Origin: Theristus sp. LFF4_11
Lineage: Eukaryota; Nematoda; Chromadorea; Monhysterida; Xyalidae
Reading direction: 5' to 3'
Assembly (NCBI GenBank): GCA_030248135.1
Contig: JASANC010005033.1
Coordinates: forward strand, 33,972 to 97,971
DNA length: 64,000 nucleotides
Positions 46,882 to 57,777 of the stretch are shown one piece after another; within the stretch, counting starts at the first letter, position 1, and each line of letters begins with the position of its first letter. The translations under genes were made by a program, and so were the position numbers. The notes beneath the pieces are model-generated. The model made no database searches and was not told the origin of the DNA. It saw nothing but the letters and a program-made list of their open reading frames with translations.

Positions 46882-47883
46882 GGTCTCGACGCGATTTTTT
46901 AACTGCCTTTTATTGCCAGGAAAATACTAAATTGATGAACACCGTTCACATGACTGCAAGAAACAACTGTTATTCACAAGAAACAAAGTAGTTTTCAGCA
47001 ACTTCGTGTCAAAACCGAACTACAGCTACCGTAACCCGTGGGACCTTACTTCAGACATATGACTAGGGTTGTTAAACAAAAATGAAATTTTTTTTTTTAA
47101 AAAAAAAGTGATTAAAAAAAAAAACAAAAATGCCGATTTTTAAAAAAAAAAAAATTCGAAAAATTTTCCTCTAATATGCTCTGAAAACCTCAATTTTGGC
47201 ACAATTTTTCGAAAGTTCAACAAAAATTTTCTTTGATTATACCTCGTAAAACCTTTAGCAGTCGATTTTGGGCCGTTTTACCGACTGATTTTAGGCTTCG
47301 ACAACATCTGCGATGAAGTTTTTGAGCGTCCCAAAGCTTAGCCTACCATTTCCGATGCAGATAAGGTGACGATTAGCCTCGCAGAGCGTCCGATTGTGCT
47401 CGCTGCACCGTTTGCAAGCGCCACGTTGTCTGGTTGCTGCTTCGTGTCGTGTCGTCGCGACACCATCAGAAGAATTGATCGAATTTCAAGGCGGTATGTT
47501 TGTCTTCACTTTAGCATTAGCTTAGCTGGGGACAATTAGTGACGTTTTGGAGGTCAAAACACAAGAAGAGGCATGGTGACGGTTTGGAAAAGGGGTAATT
47601 GAGGTCACCAAAACAAAATCTGCAAAGTTCCGCCATACGGGTGTCATTCGGGAGGCGCTTGCATATCATATGTGGTTCTTCGGACTCCCTGATTGATTTA
47701 GCACAACTTTGATTTTTGAAATTTTTTTTTAAAAAAAATTAAAAAAAAAACAAAAATGACGATTTTTGTTTTTTTAACAACCCTACATATGACTGTTTCA
47801 TGCAATCATGTGAACGGCATCCACCATTCCAGTAACAGTTCTTGGCAATAAAAGAACGTTTTAAAAAAAATCGTGTCGAGACC
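46882..47883. mobile_element. Foldback element (TIR GGTCTCGACRCGATTTTTT) with a hAT-type insertion
   Basis: GGTCTCGACGCGATTTTTTA at 46882 is mirrored by AAAAAAATCGTGTCGAGACC ending 47883. The inverted similarity continues inward with gaps (TTGCCAGGAA/TTCTTGGCAA, CGTTCACATGACTGCA/TGCAATCATGTGAACG). The element at 47064-47785 sits in its middle. A clear target duplication is not visible. Confidence 0.7.
47064..47785. mobile_element. hAT-type element (TIR TAGGGTTGTTAA), 722 bp, complete
   Basis: The ends TAGGGTTGTTAA and TTAACAACCCTA are perfect inverted repeats flanked by the 8-bp duplication CATATGAC (47056-47063 and 47786-47793). It contains the uninterrupted version of the sequence that at 1-806 has received a MITE. 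It has no long open frame. Reverse-orientation relatives are at 48373 and 49310-50030. Confidence 0.9.
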
Positions 47884-47952
47884 CATTGGAGAGCTACCGT
47901 AATCCTTGAAGTCTAGTTTTGACATTTAGCTTTGCTTTGCTTTATTGCGCCC

Positions 47953-47978
47953 TTATTTATTTATTTATTTATTTATTT
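47953..47978. repeat. ATTT tetranucleotide microsatellite
   Basis: A TTTATTTATTTATT tract of about six units. Confidence 0.85.
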
Positions 47979-48071
47979 GACAAAAACATAAATTTTTTTC
48001 TGGACGCCCCAAATCTCCCCAAATCCGCGTGCCTCCATGTTCCGTGGTTTTGTTAAAGGTGCGCAGCGTGT

Positions 48072-48303
48072 TTTTTTATTTAATTATACGCGCGCCGGTT
48101 CCGGAAACCCGAAGGTACCAAACTCCGGCGGAGACGGGCAATACTGCCCCGAGCCCAATTTTACCCTCGGCTCAGGAGGGAATAGACCATTAGATGTTCG
48201 TTGGTCACTCTAATTTTCCACGAGTATGTCTTGTCCACAGCGAGGCTCGAACCCGGTACCTACAGAACTGTAGGCCGAAGTTCTACCTCTACGCCACGGA
48301 CGC
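48072..48303 (-). mobile_element. tRNA-derived SINE
   Basis: On the minus strand it opens GCGTCCGTGGCGTAGAGGTA, with an A-box-like TGGCGTAGAGG and a B-box GGTTCGAGCC (plus 48244-48253), spaced as in tRNA genes. The anticodon arm is degenerate (CCTACAGTTCTGTAGG). A non-tRNA body and the tail GGAGTTTGGTACCTTCGGG and TTCCGGAACCGG follow, then an A-rich end. Related tails occur at 12110-12150, 44361, 45192 and 52031. Confidence 0.8.
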
Positions 48304-48372
48304 ATATAAAATATGGGTCACTTAGTATACAATATAATATAGCTGCACGCAACCTCCGTGTTGCCTCCGTGG

Positions 48373-48900
48373 TAGGGTTGTTAAAAAAACAAAAATCGTC
48401 ATTTTTGTTTAAAAAAAAAAAAATTTTTTTTTAAATTTCAAAAATCAAAGTTGTGCTAAATCAATCAGGGAGTCCGAAGAACCACATATGATATGCAAGC
48501 GCCTCCCGAATGACTCCCGTATGGCGAAACTTTGCAGATTTTGTTTTGGTGACCTCAATTACCCCTTTTCCAAACCGTCACCATGCCTCTTCTTGTGTTT
48601 TGACCTCCAAAACGTCACTAATTGTCCCCAGCTAAGCTAATGCTAAAGTGAAGACAAACATACCGCCTTGAAATTCGATCAATTCTTCTGATGGTGTCGC
48701 GACGACACGACACGAAGCAGCAACCAGACAACGTAGCGCTTGCAAACGGAGCAGCGAGCACAATCGGACGCTCTGCGAGGCGAATCGTCACCTTATCTGC
48801 ATCGGAAATGGTAGGCTAAGCTTTGGGACGCTCAAAAACTTCATCGCAGATGTTGTCGAAGCCTAAAATCAGTCGGTAAAACGGCCCCAAATCCCTGGCG
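48373..48900. mobile_element. Truncated TAGGGTTGTTAA hAT-type element
   Basis: It begins TAGGGTTGTTAAAAAAAC and is colinear with 49310-49835 (reverse orientation relative to 47064). It is then replaced by G-run MITE sequence at about 48890-48905, where CAGTAGCGAAAGCGGG begins. Confidence 0.78.
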
Positions 48901-50258
48901 CTCAGTAGCGAAAGCGGGACCTCGGGTGAGGGGGGGCAGTACCGTGGGCCCAAAAAAAATTTCGAGGGGGGGGGGTATGGTACCGTGGGGGGGGGGGGTG
49001 CCGACCAAAAGTGTGGGGGGGGGGGCCAACCAAGGGTACCGTGGGACCCCCCAGGGGGGGTCCCATGGGGGGGGGTGCATTTTTTCAAAATTTTCTGTGG
49101 GGGGGTCCACCCCCCCACCCCCCATGATAATTTTTCGCTTAAATTTTGAAGGAAAAACGCTAAATTTTGCTGCAAAATCGTTGAAATTACAATGAAGATG
49201 GTCAAGTTATCATATATTCAGCTTATATTATGGACTTTATAGACAAAAAAATCATGATTTTCGAAAAAAATTTTAGGGTGTGCAGAAAATTTTGGGGGGG
49301 GTGTCCGCCTGGGGTTGTTAAAAAAAACAAAAATCGTCATTTTTGTTTTTTTTTTAATTTTAAAAAAAAAAAAAAATTTCAAAAATCAAAGTTGTGCTAA
49401 ATCAATCAGGGAGTCCGAAGAACCACATATGATATGCAAGCGCCTCCCGAATGACACCCGTATGGCGGAACTTTGCAGATTTTGTTTTGGTGACCTCAAT
49501 TACCCCTTTTCCAAACCGTCACCATGCCTCTTCTTGTGTTTTGACCTCCAAAACGTCACTAATTGTCCCCAGCTAAGCTAATGCTAAAGTGAAGACAAAC
49601 ATACCGCCTTGAAATTCGATCAATTCTTCTGATGGTGTCGCGACGACACGACACGAAGCAGCAACCAGACAACGTAGCGCTTGCAAACGGTGCAGCGAGC
49701 ACAATCGGACGCTCTGCGAGGCGAATCGTCACCTTATCTGCATCGGAAATGGTAGGCTAAGCTTTGGGACGCTCAAAAACTTCATCGCAGATGTTGTCGA
49801 AGCCTAAAATCAGTCGGTAAAACGACACAAAATCGACTGCTACAGGTTTTACGAGGTATAATCAAAGAAAATTTTTGTTGAACTTTCGAAAAATTGTGCC
49901 AAAATTGAGGTTTTCAGAGCATATTAGAGGAAAATTTTTCGATTTTTTTTTTTTTAAATCGGCATTTTTGTTTTTTTTTTAATCACTTTTTTTTTTAAAA
50001 AAAAATTTTCATTTTTGTTTAACAACCCTATGTCCGCCAGACAAAATTTCATGGGGGGGTGGGGGGGTGTAGGCCAAATTTTGGGGGGGGGGGGGGGGGG
50101 GGGTACACCCCCACCCAGAGCACCCGAGACCGTCGGGTGGGGGGGGGGGGGGGGGGGGCACCGTGCCACCCCCCCCCCCCTAAAACCGGGCACCCCCCCC
50201 CCATCGTACCCCCCCCCCCTCGAAAATTTGGCCGACACCCCCCCCACCCCGGTTTGCC
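48901..50258. repeat. G-run MITE mosaic split by a hAT-type element
   Basis: 48901-48947 carries the CAGTAGCGAAAG end. 48948 onward starts CAGTACCGTGGGCCC, the end of the 82-647 subfamily. The AT-rich core follows (49120-49290), then the G-run half 50031-50258 after the insertion. Joining 49309 to 50039 restores a continuous MITE comparable to the complement of 82-647. Confidence 0.75.
49310..50030. mobile_element. hAT-type element (TGGGGTTGTTAA/TTAACAACCCTA), 721 bp, nested
   Basis: It is inserted in G-run MITE sequence with a perfect 8-bp duplication TGTCCGCC (49302-49309 and 50031-50038). The MITE at 82-647 shows the empty site (TCTGGCGGACA near 270). Its length and sequence match 47064-47785 in reverse orientation. 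Confidence 0.9.
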
Positions 50259-52030
50259 TACTTTATTAAAAAAGCGTGAAATAAAACGCGCCTCAAAAAT
50301 AAGTTTGAAAAAATAAATTATTTTTTTTGATTTGCAACTGTCCGGAAGTGGTGAAAAAACAAAAAATTGCTTTGCCTACATTACTAAACCAAAGCCAAGT
50401 TTACAGTCTGTTTTGTTGTTTTAGTTCGGTTTCAATGAAGTCGTTGTAGGTTCCTAATCCTAAGCCCAATCCTAATCCTAATGAAGTCGTTGTAGGTTCA
50501 AAAAATTGATGACGCGACGCGACGCGACGGCGATTGTTCTCCATTTATTTCAACTTAACGCGCTCGGAAGCGGTAACGACCAAAAGCAGTCACAAAATTT
50601 CCTGATAACACGCAATGACGATTGTTGTTTGAACTGGATTTGAATTTAGAGAACTTACATCGTGAAATGAAACGGACTGTAAAGTTTTGAAAAGAAAATT
50701 CGGGAAAAGCGACGGCAATAATTGCCAATTGGCTCACGCTGACTTCAAAATTAGATGTCGTTTGCTTGTTTCTTTTTCGATTCTTCACATATTTACCAGA
50801 TTTTCTTCTGTGATTTGTGGATTGACTTCACGTTTGCCGTCGCGGGACACAAAATTCGAGGCACAAAACAAAAAAACTGGCAAAGAATAAAACATGCTTT
50901 TCCCATGTTCTGTGTTTTCGGTCAGCGTATTTCTAAAATACTTGAATGAAAATACGTCACTGTTGATCACTAAATATGGGAAATAGCATTATTTTGACTT
51001 GATTCATCAGTGAGGTGCCGCCGGTGGCCGGCAGTGCAGCAGAGACAGACAAGTAAGTCAGGTAATTTTTTAACTTTTCAGTTGTTTTGGCGGTACTCCA
51101 CTTGTTCAAAATATCGAATCGGTCCGCTCAAAATTTGATGATGTTATTGATGACCCAAATGAAGCCGTCGTTCTGCTGAGTAACCGTTTGTGTTGTGTGG
51201 TTTTCGGAATTCAAATTTTGAAAAAGCATTTCAGTTTTATAATAGCGAAGCACAATGAAAGCCTTTCTCTGTATTTCTTCATTACATCGCAGCAACTCAG
51301 AGAAAAATCAAAACAATGACACTGGATGATCAAAGCTGGATGACCAGAAAGTAACCAAAAAGCAAAAACCAAATTTTTCACCGATCAGCACGCAACCAAA
51401 GACCACCTCGCAAGAAGTTAACCACCTGAGTGAACCAGACAACCATTTTTAACATTCAAATACTATCTGAAGTCCACCTAGTAAACACAAATGAAACAAA
51501 TGAATGTTTAAAAAAAACAAAAATTCAAAGAATCAATAAAATTCGAGATGAATGAGCGGGCTGATCACCAAGATTTTCACAATAAAAACAAAATACTCGA
51601 CAGAAGACAAAAGAAACAAACAAGACACAGAAGCAGAAACGTGAAGCATCGTAATCACAATAAAAGGACAACAACCAATCACAAGTAACGTGAAAGAACT
51701 TGCTCAGAACACAAACGACATTCACAAGAACTTTTTCATTCTATTTTTTTCTTTTTTTCTTTTCTTTTATTTCGTGTTCAAAATTTTTTTCTTTTGTTCT
51801 GTGATAATAAGAGTAATTCTTAGCATTCGTAACGTATTTACAACAACAAAAATGACGTCACACCCGAGGCAGAGTACCAACACGAGAGCACAAAACAAAC
51901 AGAAGAACAATAAAATAACAACAAGACACAAAATAAACACAAGAGCACACAACTAAACGAGTACAAGAGAATAATTTGCATCTTTTGCACGGTTATAAAA
52001 AAGACTCAAACACTTTTACTGTGAATTGCT
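50259..52030. other. Gene-poor stretch downstream of the MULE-USP gene
   Basis: AT-rich DNA. 50440-50500 has a short repeated TCCTAATCC/GAAGTCGTTGTAGGTTC unit, and 51720-51960 is a T-rich tract followed by an A/C-rich tract. A plus-strand donor-like CAAGTAAGT follows a short GC-rich frame at 51010-51056, but no chain of exons supports it. Confidence 0.45.
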
Positions 52031-52165
52031 TTTTTTATTTGTTCGTGTACCGGTTCCGGAAACCCTAAGGTACCAAACTCTGGCGGAAACGGGCAGTACT
52101 GCCCCGAGGCCCGAGCCCAATTTACCCTCGGCTTTGGAAGGAGTAGACCATTAGATGTTATTCAT
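52031..52165 (-). repeat. SINE body and tail fragment
   Basis: It matches the 3' two-thirds of the SINE at 48072-48303 (ACTGCCCGTTTCCGCCAGAG, CCTTAGGGTTTCCGGAACCG) and ends in an A-rich tail containing AATAAA on the minus strand. It lies about 150 bases after the stop of the MULE-USP gene, so it could supply that gene's polyadenylation signal. Confidence 0.7.
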
Positions 52166-52189
52166 TCTTGATTCTAAACTAATCACTTT

Positions 52190-53812
52190 TCATGTTCTCT
52201 CATATATGGCGACGACAGCTTCTGTCTCAGTGAGCTGAGCGAAACGTGTCGGGCTGACAGGCGATACGCGCTCATCGTCGTAATGCAACCATTGCTCGTG
52301 ATTTGGGTCTCGAACCAGCGCCGTGTAGTGTCCGCGACCTTTCAAAAGTTCAGAAGTTATTTTTTTAATTATTTTTAAGCAATACTGCACCTAAACTTTT
52401 GATTTTGATGTTTCTGTGACACACGGAAACGTTTTAATGTCGCAGTTCAAATTGTTGGTTCGTGTGTCACCTTGCAAGGTAAAAATTGTTGAGCGATTTC
52501 AAAGATTTTTACGCCTTCTTTTTTAATTAACCGACAGAAACGTGCAATCACATGCGGACCTGGTTGCCCTTGGTGCCGAATCGCAGCAAACAGACGCAGT
52601 TGTGGGTTCTCAAAATCATCGACTGCCCACGATTCGCAGTTCACAACACTGGACAGGTGCAGTGGAGTGAGCAGCTTAATCGGATCGCCGTGCACGCCGG
52701 TTTGCACACGAGGCCACCACACAGTAAGATACCTAACATAGTTTTTGTTGAAATAGAAAGGCGAGTAGCTAGCTGTTTGAAATGTTTTTGCTTTAATATG
52801 CAGTTTAGCTGATGCTAATCTCAAAAGTTTTGTCTGTTGCGTTTTCTTTTACACCTGCCCATAGCCATCAGCCGTCTCGCGCGTTCGACTTTTTTGTCTT
52901 CGGCATGACAATTTTTGCAGGCCTCCTTCCAAGTGCGCTGTTCGCAACCAAAATGAATCAGCGCTGTGTTCACGTCCAGGCCCATTAAATCAGGTCTTCC
53001 AATGTCGAGCTTGATGTCTTTTCGGTTGTCATTTGAGTTGGGTTCGCCCGATTCATGCACAATTGCTGAGCAGTGTTTGCAAGTTGTTTTGATTTCGAGG
53101 TAAAAACGGAAAGAATCCGTTGATCCGATTCGCTCGTTGTCAATCTCACGTAACAGCCAGTCCACAAACTCATGCGAGTCCTGGAACATTACTCAATGAA
53201 ATTGTTTGGAATTTTTTATTTTTGACGTTATCAGTTTGTTCAAGGTTACTGTTCGTACCTGCTGCTGACCGAATGGCTCTTTGCGATAGTCTGCGAACTG
53301 CGCAGCCAAGTTGCAGGTCCAATCTCGACGATTTTGAATCAGATTCCGTCCGGTTTCGTTTGTATTAGTCAGATAGCGCAACAGCCTTACAAAGTACAAC
53401 TTTTATTAAAGTTTGTTTGTTAAACCTGTCACTTTTTCGCGGAATACAGAGCATGCGAAACGTTAGGTTACAATCAGAAAGAAAAACGAATGGCTGACAG
53501 TCAAACACCCTATTTGTGGCTAAATAGTATGTTTTCTTGCAACCCCGAGCCCGCTCTTTCTGCTTCGTGAGTCTTGCCTATTCTGCGAAGAAAGTGACAG
53601 GTTTAAACAAACATACTGTACCACTTTAGGCATCATAACTTTTGTCGTATTTCGGTTTTGCAACCACGCGACTGTTTTTAACGTCTTGAGTTTACCGAGT
53701 TTTGCTGTTTGAGTGACTTTCCGACCGCAGCAAGCACTCGGCAAAACCAGTAGCCCTGGTCAACGCTTGAATTCCGGCCGCTGCAAAGCAGGTGTTCCCC
53801 GCGTTCGGAATT
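52190..53812 (-). other. USP (peptidase C19) module (exons 11-15)
   Basis: The Cys box is GIPNAGNTCFAAAGIQAL, with C853 as the expected nucleophile. The QQDSHEF box spans the exon 12/13 junction (Q925-F931). A zinc-knuckle pair follows (C960/C963 and a later C-K-N-C). The His box is GRGHYTALVRDP (H1096) and the acidic box is WLHYDDERVSPV (D1113/D1114). All hallmark residues for ubiquitin thioester hydrolysis are therefore present. At about 297 residues it is a compact USP fold without large insertions. Confidence 0.9.
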
Positions 53813-56800
53813 CTGCATTAATTTTTTTTATAATTTGCAATCATACTTGAATTAATATTTAGCTCCTAGCGGACTACTGTTGATTAAAAAGCCAGCAACG
53901 TACCCTGATTGCAACCTTGCACTGTCGTTGCTGGTGCTACTGTTTTGTTGCTGTTCTCGTTGGTGTTGTTGGTGCGATGATGATGGTGGTGGTTGTGGTG
54001 GTGGTGGTGGTGGGGGTCGTGGTCGTGGTGGTGGTAGTCGCGTTTTCTTTTTTTGCGGCTTGGACGTTTTTTTCTTCTTTCGTTGTTTGGTAGTTTTTTT
54101 CTTTTTTCCTTCCTTCACATCAGCGTCATCTTCGTCGACAAGCTCTTCATCTATTTCCACGTCACGATTTCGACGGAGCGTCCTTGGAACGCCAGTTCCG
54201 ACGAGAAAAGACGCTGCGTGCAAGAATCTAGACGTGGCAAAGACTCGCAAGCAGTCATAAACACTGAGACTGGTCATTTCGCGTTCGAGAGCAGCCAGAC
54301 ACGCTCGGCGGATCCAGTCAACGCCGCTTCGCACTTTGCCTTGTTTAAACACGGATGTGTCAACTTGACATTCGGCAAACTGTTCCACCCAGTCGTTTTC
54401 AGTTATCTCTTCCGTGTGCAACAGCAAGTTTGCAAACTCGCTGTTTGATTGCAGGTCTGCGATTCGGTCCAGTCGTTCGTTGTGGCTTTGTTTCAGCTCT
54501 TCTAGTTTTACCGTCAATCCTTTGAACTTTGCATTTTCAACAAAACCACTGGCGGATACGGTTGCTCGGTCTGTTTTGTGCTCCGTCAACCCGTGGTACT
54601 GTTGCAAGAACCACAGTGCAACTGGCATCGTGCAGTTGTGGTGAGCACCCTGCCTGAAAAGGCACTGTGATGACATGTTCATGACAATATTCAGTAGATT
54701 CCTTAAAATTTGATCACAAACTACCTTCGCATCGAACTGTGGTGTGCCTCCGCCACATTGTTGGTACGCCCGCTGTACTTGTTCGCAAAGTGCGACCATT
54801 TGCCAATATAGAAGTCACTGGCCGGATTCAGCCAACGTGCCTAAAACTTGTTGAATGTTTGAAAAATACGAATTTTTTATTGATTTACAGAGTATTTCGA
54901 GTAAACAATTGGTGTGCCCGGCTGTCACTAAGGCCCGCGATCTACACGTCATGCTCTGCGTCACCGCAAACCTGTTCGTTTTGGACAGGTTAATTTGAGA
55001 TTTTTGAATCTTTCGATATTTCAGTCGACATTTTAGTTTTCTCTTCAATTGCCGCATCAAGCATAAAGCAAAAATGTTTAATGGTATTTATGCGTTTTTT
55101 GCTGAAGCTCAGTTTTTTTGGTTTTGTCACTTTGTGTGAGTTGTTGATGGATCATCATTCCATCTGATTGTTTGACAGTCAGTTTATTGACCCACTTTAT
55201 GCTAACTAAATTGAATTTATTCTTTTTACCATCATGTATTCAACGAGTTTCTTGAAGTGCTCGAGCCCACGGGTGTCAGCCAGCTTTTGCAGAGTTTGTG
55301 TTGCCCTCACCTCCATGCCGTTCCACCACAAATCGATCATGGCTGGATCAACAATTGGCAATGCTCGCAGCTGAGTTTGTGATTTCCAACTTATTAATGG
55401 ATATTCATTGTTTGCCGAAAAGCTAGGATTTTTGTTTTATTTGTTATGTACCTGAGCAACCATGGCTTCAACAAACACGTGCATTTTGACTCCGTGCAGT
55501 TTGGACCAAGCAATGAATGAGCGTGTGTGCTGGTGAATGAGTTTTGAGTAATGCCACATGCAGCCTTTCAACTGTAAAAAATTTTAGATTTTGAAGTTTT
55601 TTTTTTTTTGGATTTCAAACATAATGAATGTTTTCAGCTTACGTCCACCGACGGGAAAATCTTTTGAATAGCAACCCATTGCGGGTATTCGAAATCACAA
55701 TTGATCGTTTCCCATTTGCAGGTCAGACCGCGTTCCATCATTGTGTACTTCAACGCGCGGTAGACCTCCGTGTACGCAGCTTCGTTACGATTGTTCATGA
55801 AGGCGTGCGCCAATGCAACGTACGTCTTGCCAACCTGTACTTTGTTTGTTTAGACTGAATTCAACTGAATTAAGGCAAGATAAAATTGTTCAGTAATTAC
55901 GATCCTTACTCTCGCGTGCACGACATACAGCTGCCAGTGATTTTTTGGCACAAGCCACCAGGTAGCGTCGACATACACTGCCTCAGCGTTCGCCAATTCT
56001 TCCATTTCACTGGGACTGCTTAGCAGCAGAAACTTGTTTTTCCTTTCTAGCATCAACAGCCGACTAAAATGGTTTTGATGAATTTTTTTGCTGTTCGTAA
56101 TGTCACAGAGTGTTTGTAATACGAGCTTGACCTTTCATGAACACCACGATCGTTCGGAAAAAAAGAGGTGCAGAGTGTCTTCAGCTGCTCGAATTCCTTT
56201 TTAGAACACTTGAAGACATCTTTGATCACAGGGATCTTCTGCTGAAGCAGCCGACGAGCCGTTTGTTGCGGCGCTCGCTCACCGTAGTACGGCACACGAC
56301 GACGCAGCTCTTTACCCGATTTGCCAAGCTTCAACACTTCTTTCACGCCTTTCAGCAGCTCCTGCGTTAGTTTTAAGACTGTATCGTTTTTAGTTTGTGT
56401 TTTTTAAATTTTAAGCTGAATTGAACTGTATTTTTCAAAGATTCGTCCACGCACAATTGGAGTGATCCACAAGTATCTACAACCGACGACCACCAATACT
56501 AACGACCAATCCACGTTGTGTGCCTTGCCATTACTATTGAGTTTACAGGTTCTGGTGGCATTTTTCATTTAATCGTTTTCGTCATTCACAAAATTATAAA
56601 ACTGCCCCATAAACGTCATGTGGTGACTTCAAAAGCTTTGTGGCTGGACACTGATTGTCTGCTTTGTCCTTGGGTAACTTTTCATGGTGTAGTTCGCTCC
56701 ACAAACCTCTCTGTGTGCTTTTGCATGGTTCTCTCCGCGTTTAACTCGACTCATAATCTCCTGAGTCACTTGTCGAGCTTTCAGCTCTTCATATGGCTGT

Positions 56801-57777
56801 GGAAAGCACTGTGGGTGGTGTTTCTGCTTGATGGTGTGCTGCTGTGCGATGAGCCTGTTTGCCCCGGGTTTCAGCTTCCACGTGCAATATTTCATATCAG
56901 GAGCATCTGCATGTTGACGCAAACGACAGCACTCTACACAATTGTAGTATGTGTAGTCCTTTGACTTGGCATTTGTTGCCTGCAGATGGTACCACTCTTG
57001 GCCGTCGTCGTCAGCGCGAGCGAAAACGACGTTATGCTTCGCATATTTGCTGCTTTGGAAGATCAGGTGCGGAATCTGAGACGTTTAAAACACCGTAAAA
57101 TCTAAACTCTGATTCAGTTCGTTCATTTGCTAAATGTAACAAGCCACTATTGTTTTTAGTAAATTTACAAACGCTCCTCTTTGGTACAATTTCATACAGA
57201 TCCAACCGGTTTGTTTGCTGATCTTGCAGAGATCGTTTCGCTGTCATCATGGCATGATCCGTTTGATGCGTCCGCAGTGTGGTTAGGAGAACTTCGTTTT
57301 TTACCACGACCGTGACGTTTGCTGCTGCAGTTATAGTGTGGCAGTTTCAGTCGTTTCATATCGTGTCACCATCATAATTGGCATACTTTATAATTTTTTA
57401 TATACATACTTTTTAAATAAAATTTGTGTCTTGACCATTTACCTTTCATGTGTTTTTTGGTGGCGAACAAAATTCCGGTGCCTGTCAAACACCAAGCCAC
57501 ACACTTCACATTCCAGGATCTTCTTCGGGCGGGGAATCCGCTGAGGCGCTTCGTGGATATTTCTGATGTGTCGGTTCAGGCTGGAAACGCTCGAGAACCC
57601 AAGATCACAAACATCGCAACGAGCGGGTGGCTTCGGCTCCGGTGCTGGCGGCCGCCGATTCTCCACAATTCCATGCTGTGTGCGCAAGTGCCTCTTGAGT
57701 GTGAAATTTCGAGCGAAGTGTTGGCCACACTGTTCGCAGACGAGTTGACGAGGGTGTTCAGTTTGCGCCTCAGCCAT
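52190..57777 (-). CDS. C2H2 zinc finger - MULE transposase - USP deubiquitinase fusion, 15 exons, 1141 aa
   Basis: Exons: 57777-57443, 57324-57198, 57075-56707, 56361-56132, 56063-55910, 55834-55643, 55571-55452, 55370-55230, 54840-54725, 54653-53904, 53812-53696, 53385-53259, 53180-52855, 52732-52560, 52338-52190. All phases agree and the total is 3426 nt. Residues 14-35, 54-75 and 90-110 are C2H2 fingers. Exon 2 is Lys/Arg-rich (possible nuclear signal). About 182-242 is a FLYWCH-like Cys/His module (YYNCVEC ... HTIKQKHH). 354-594 is a MULE transposase core. 595-844 is a linker ending in poly-Lys and poly-Pro. 845-1141 is a USP domain with the Cys, His and Asp boxes. I start at the first ATG that keeps finger 1 intact. 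It may be a transposon gene with introns or a domesticated host gene; no flanking TIRs were seen. Exons 12 and 15 have weak acceptors (TTTGTAAG, TTGAAAG) supported by phase and motif. Confidence 0.9.
54725..56063 (-). other. MULE transposase module (exons 5-9)
   Basis: Conserved MULE features in order: AVYVDATWWLVP (D386) and QLYVVHAR; a VALAHAFMNNRNEAAY segment; INCDFE (D452); KGCMWHYSK (C473, H476), matching the family C-x2-H; LRALPIVDP; and SGRTNNVAEAHH (R581-H590), matching the usual RTNN..E..H C-terminal motif. The third catalytic acidic residue is not assigned. The spacing of D386 and D452 (65 residues between) is in the family range. No frame disruption is present. Confidence 0.88.

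Noticed and set aside
48240..48303. Possible functional tRNA gene on the minus strand
   Set aside because: A and B boxes are present, but the anticodon arm does not fold into a 5-bp stem with 7-base loop, and a SINE body and tail follow.
54940..55060. Extra MULE exon reading SMTCRSRALVTAGHTNC
   Set aside because: Exon 8 joins exon 9 directly in phase and restores the family RTNN segment; including this block adds no known motif.
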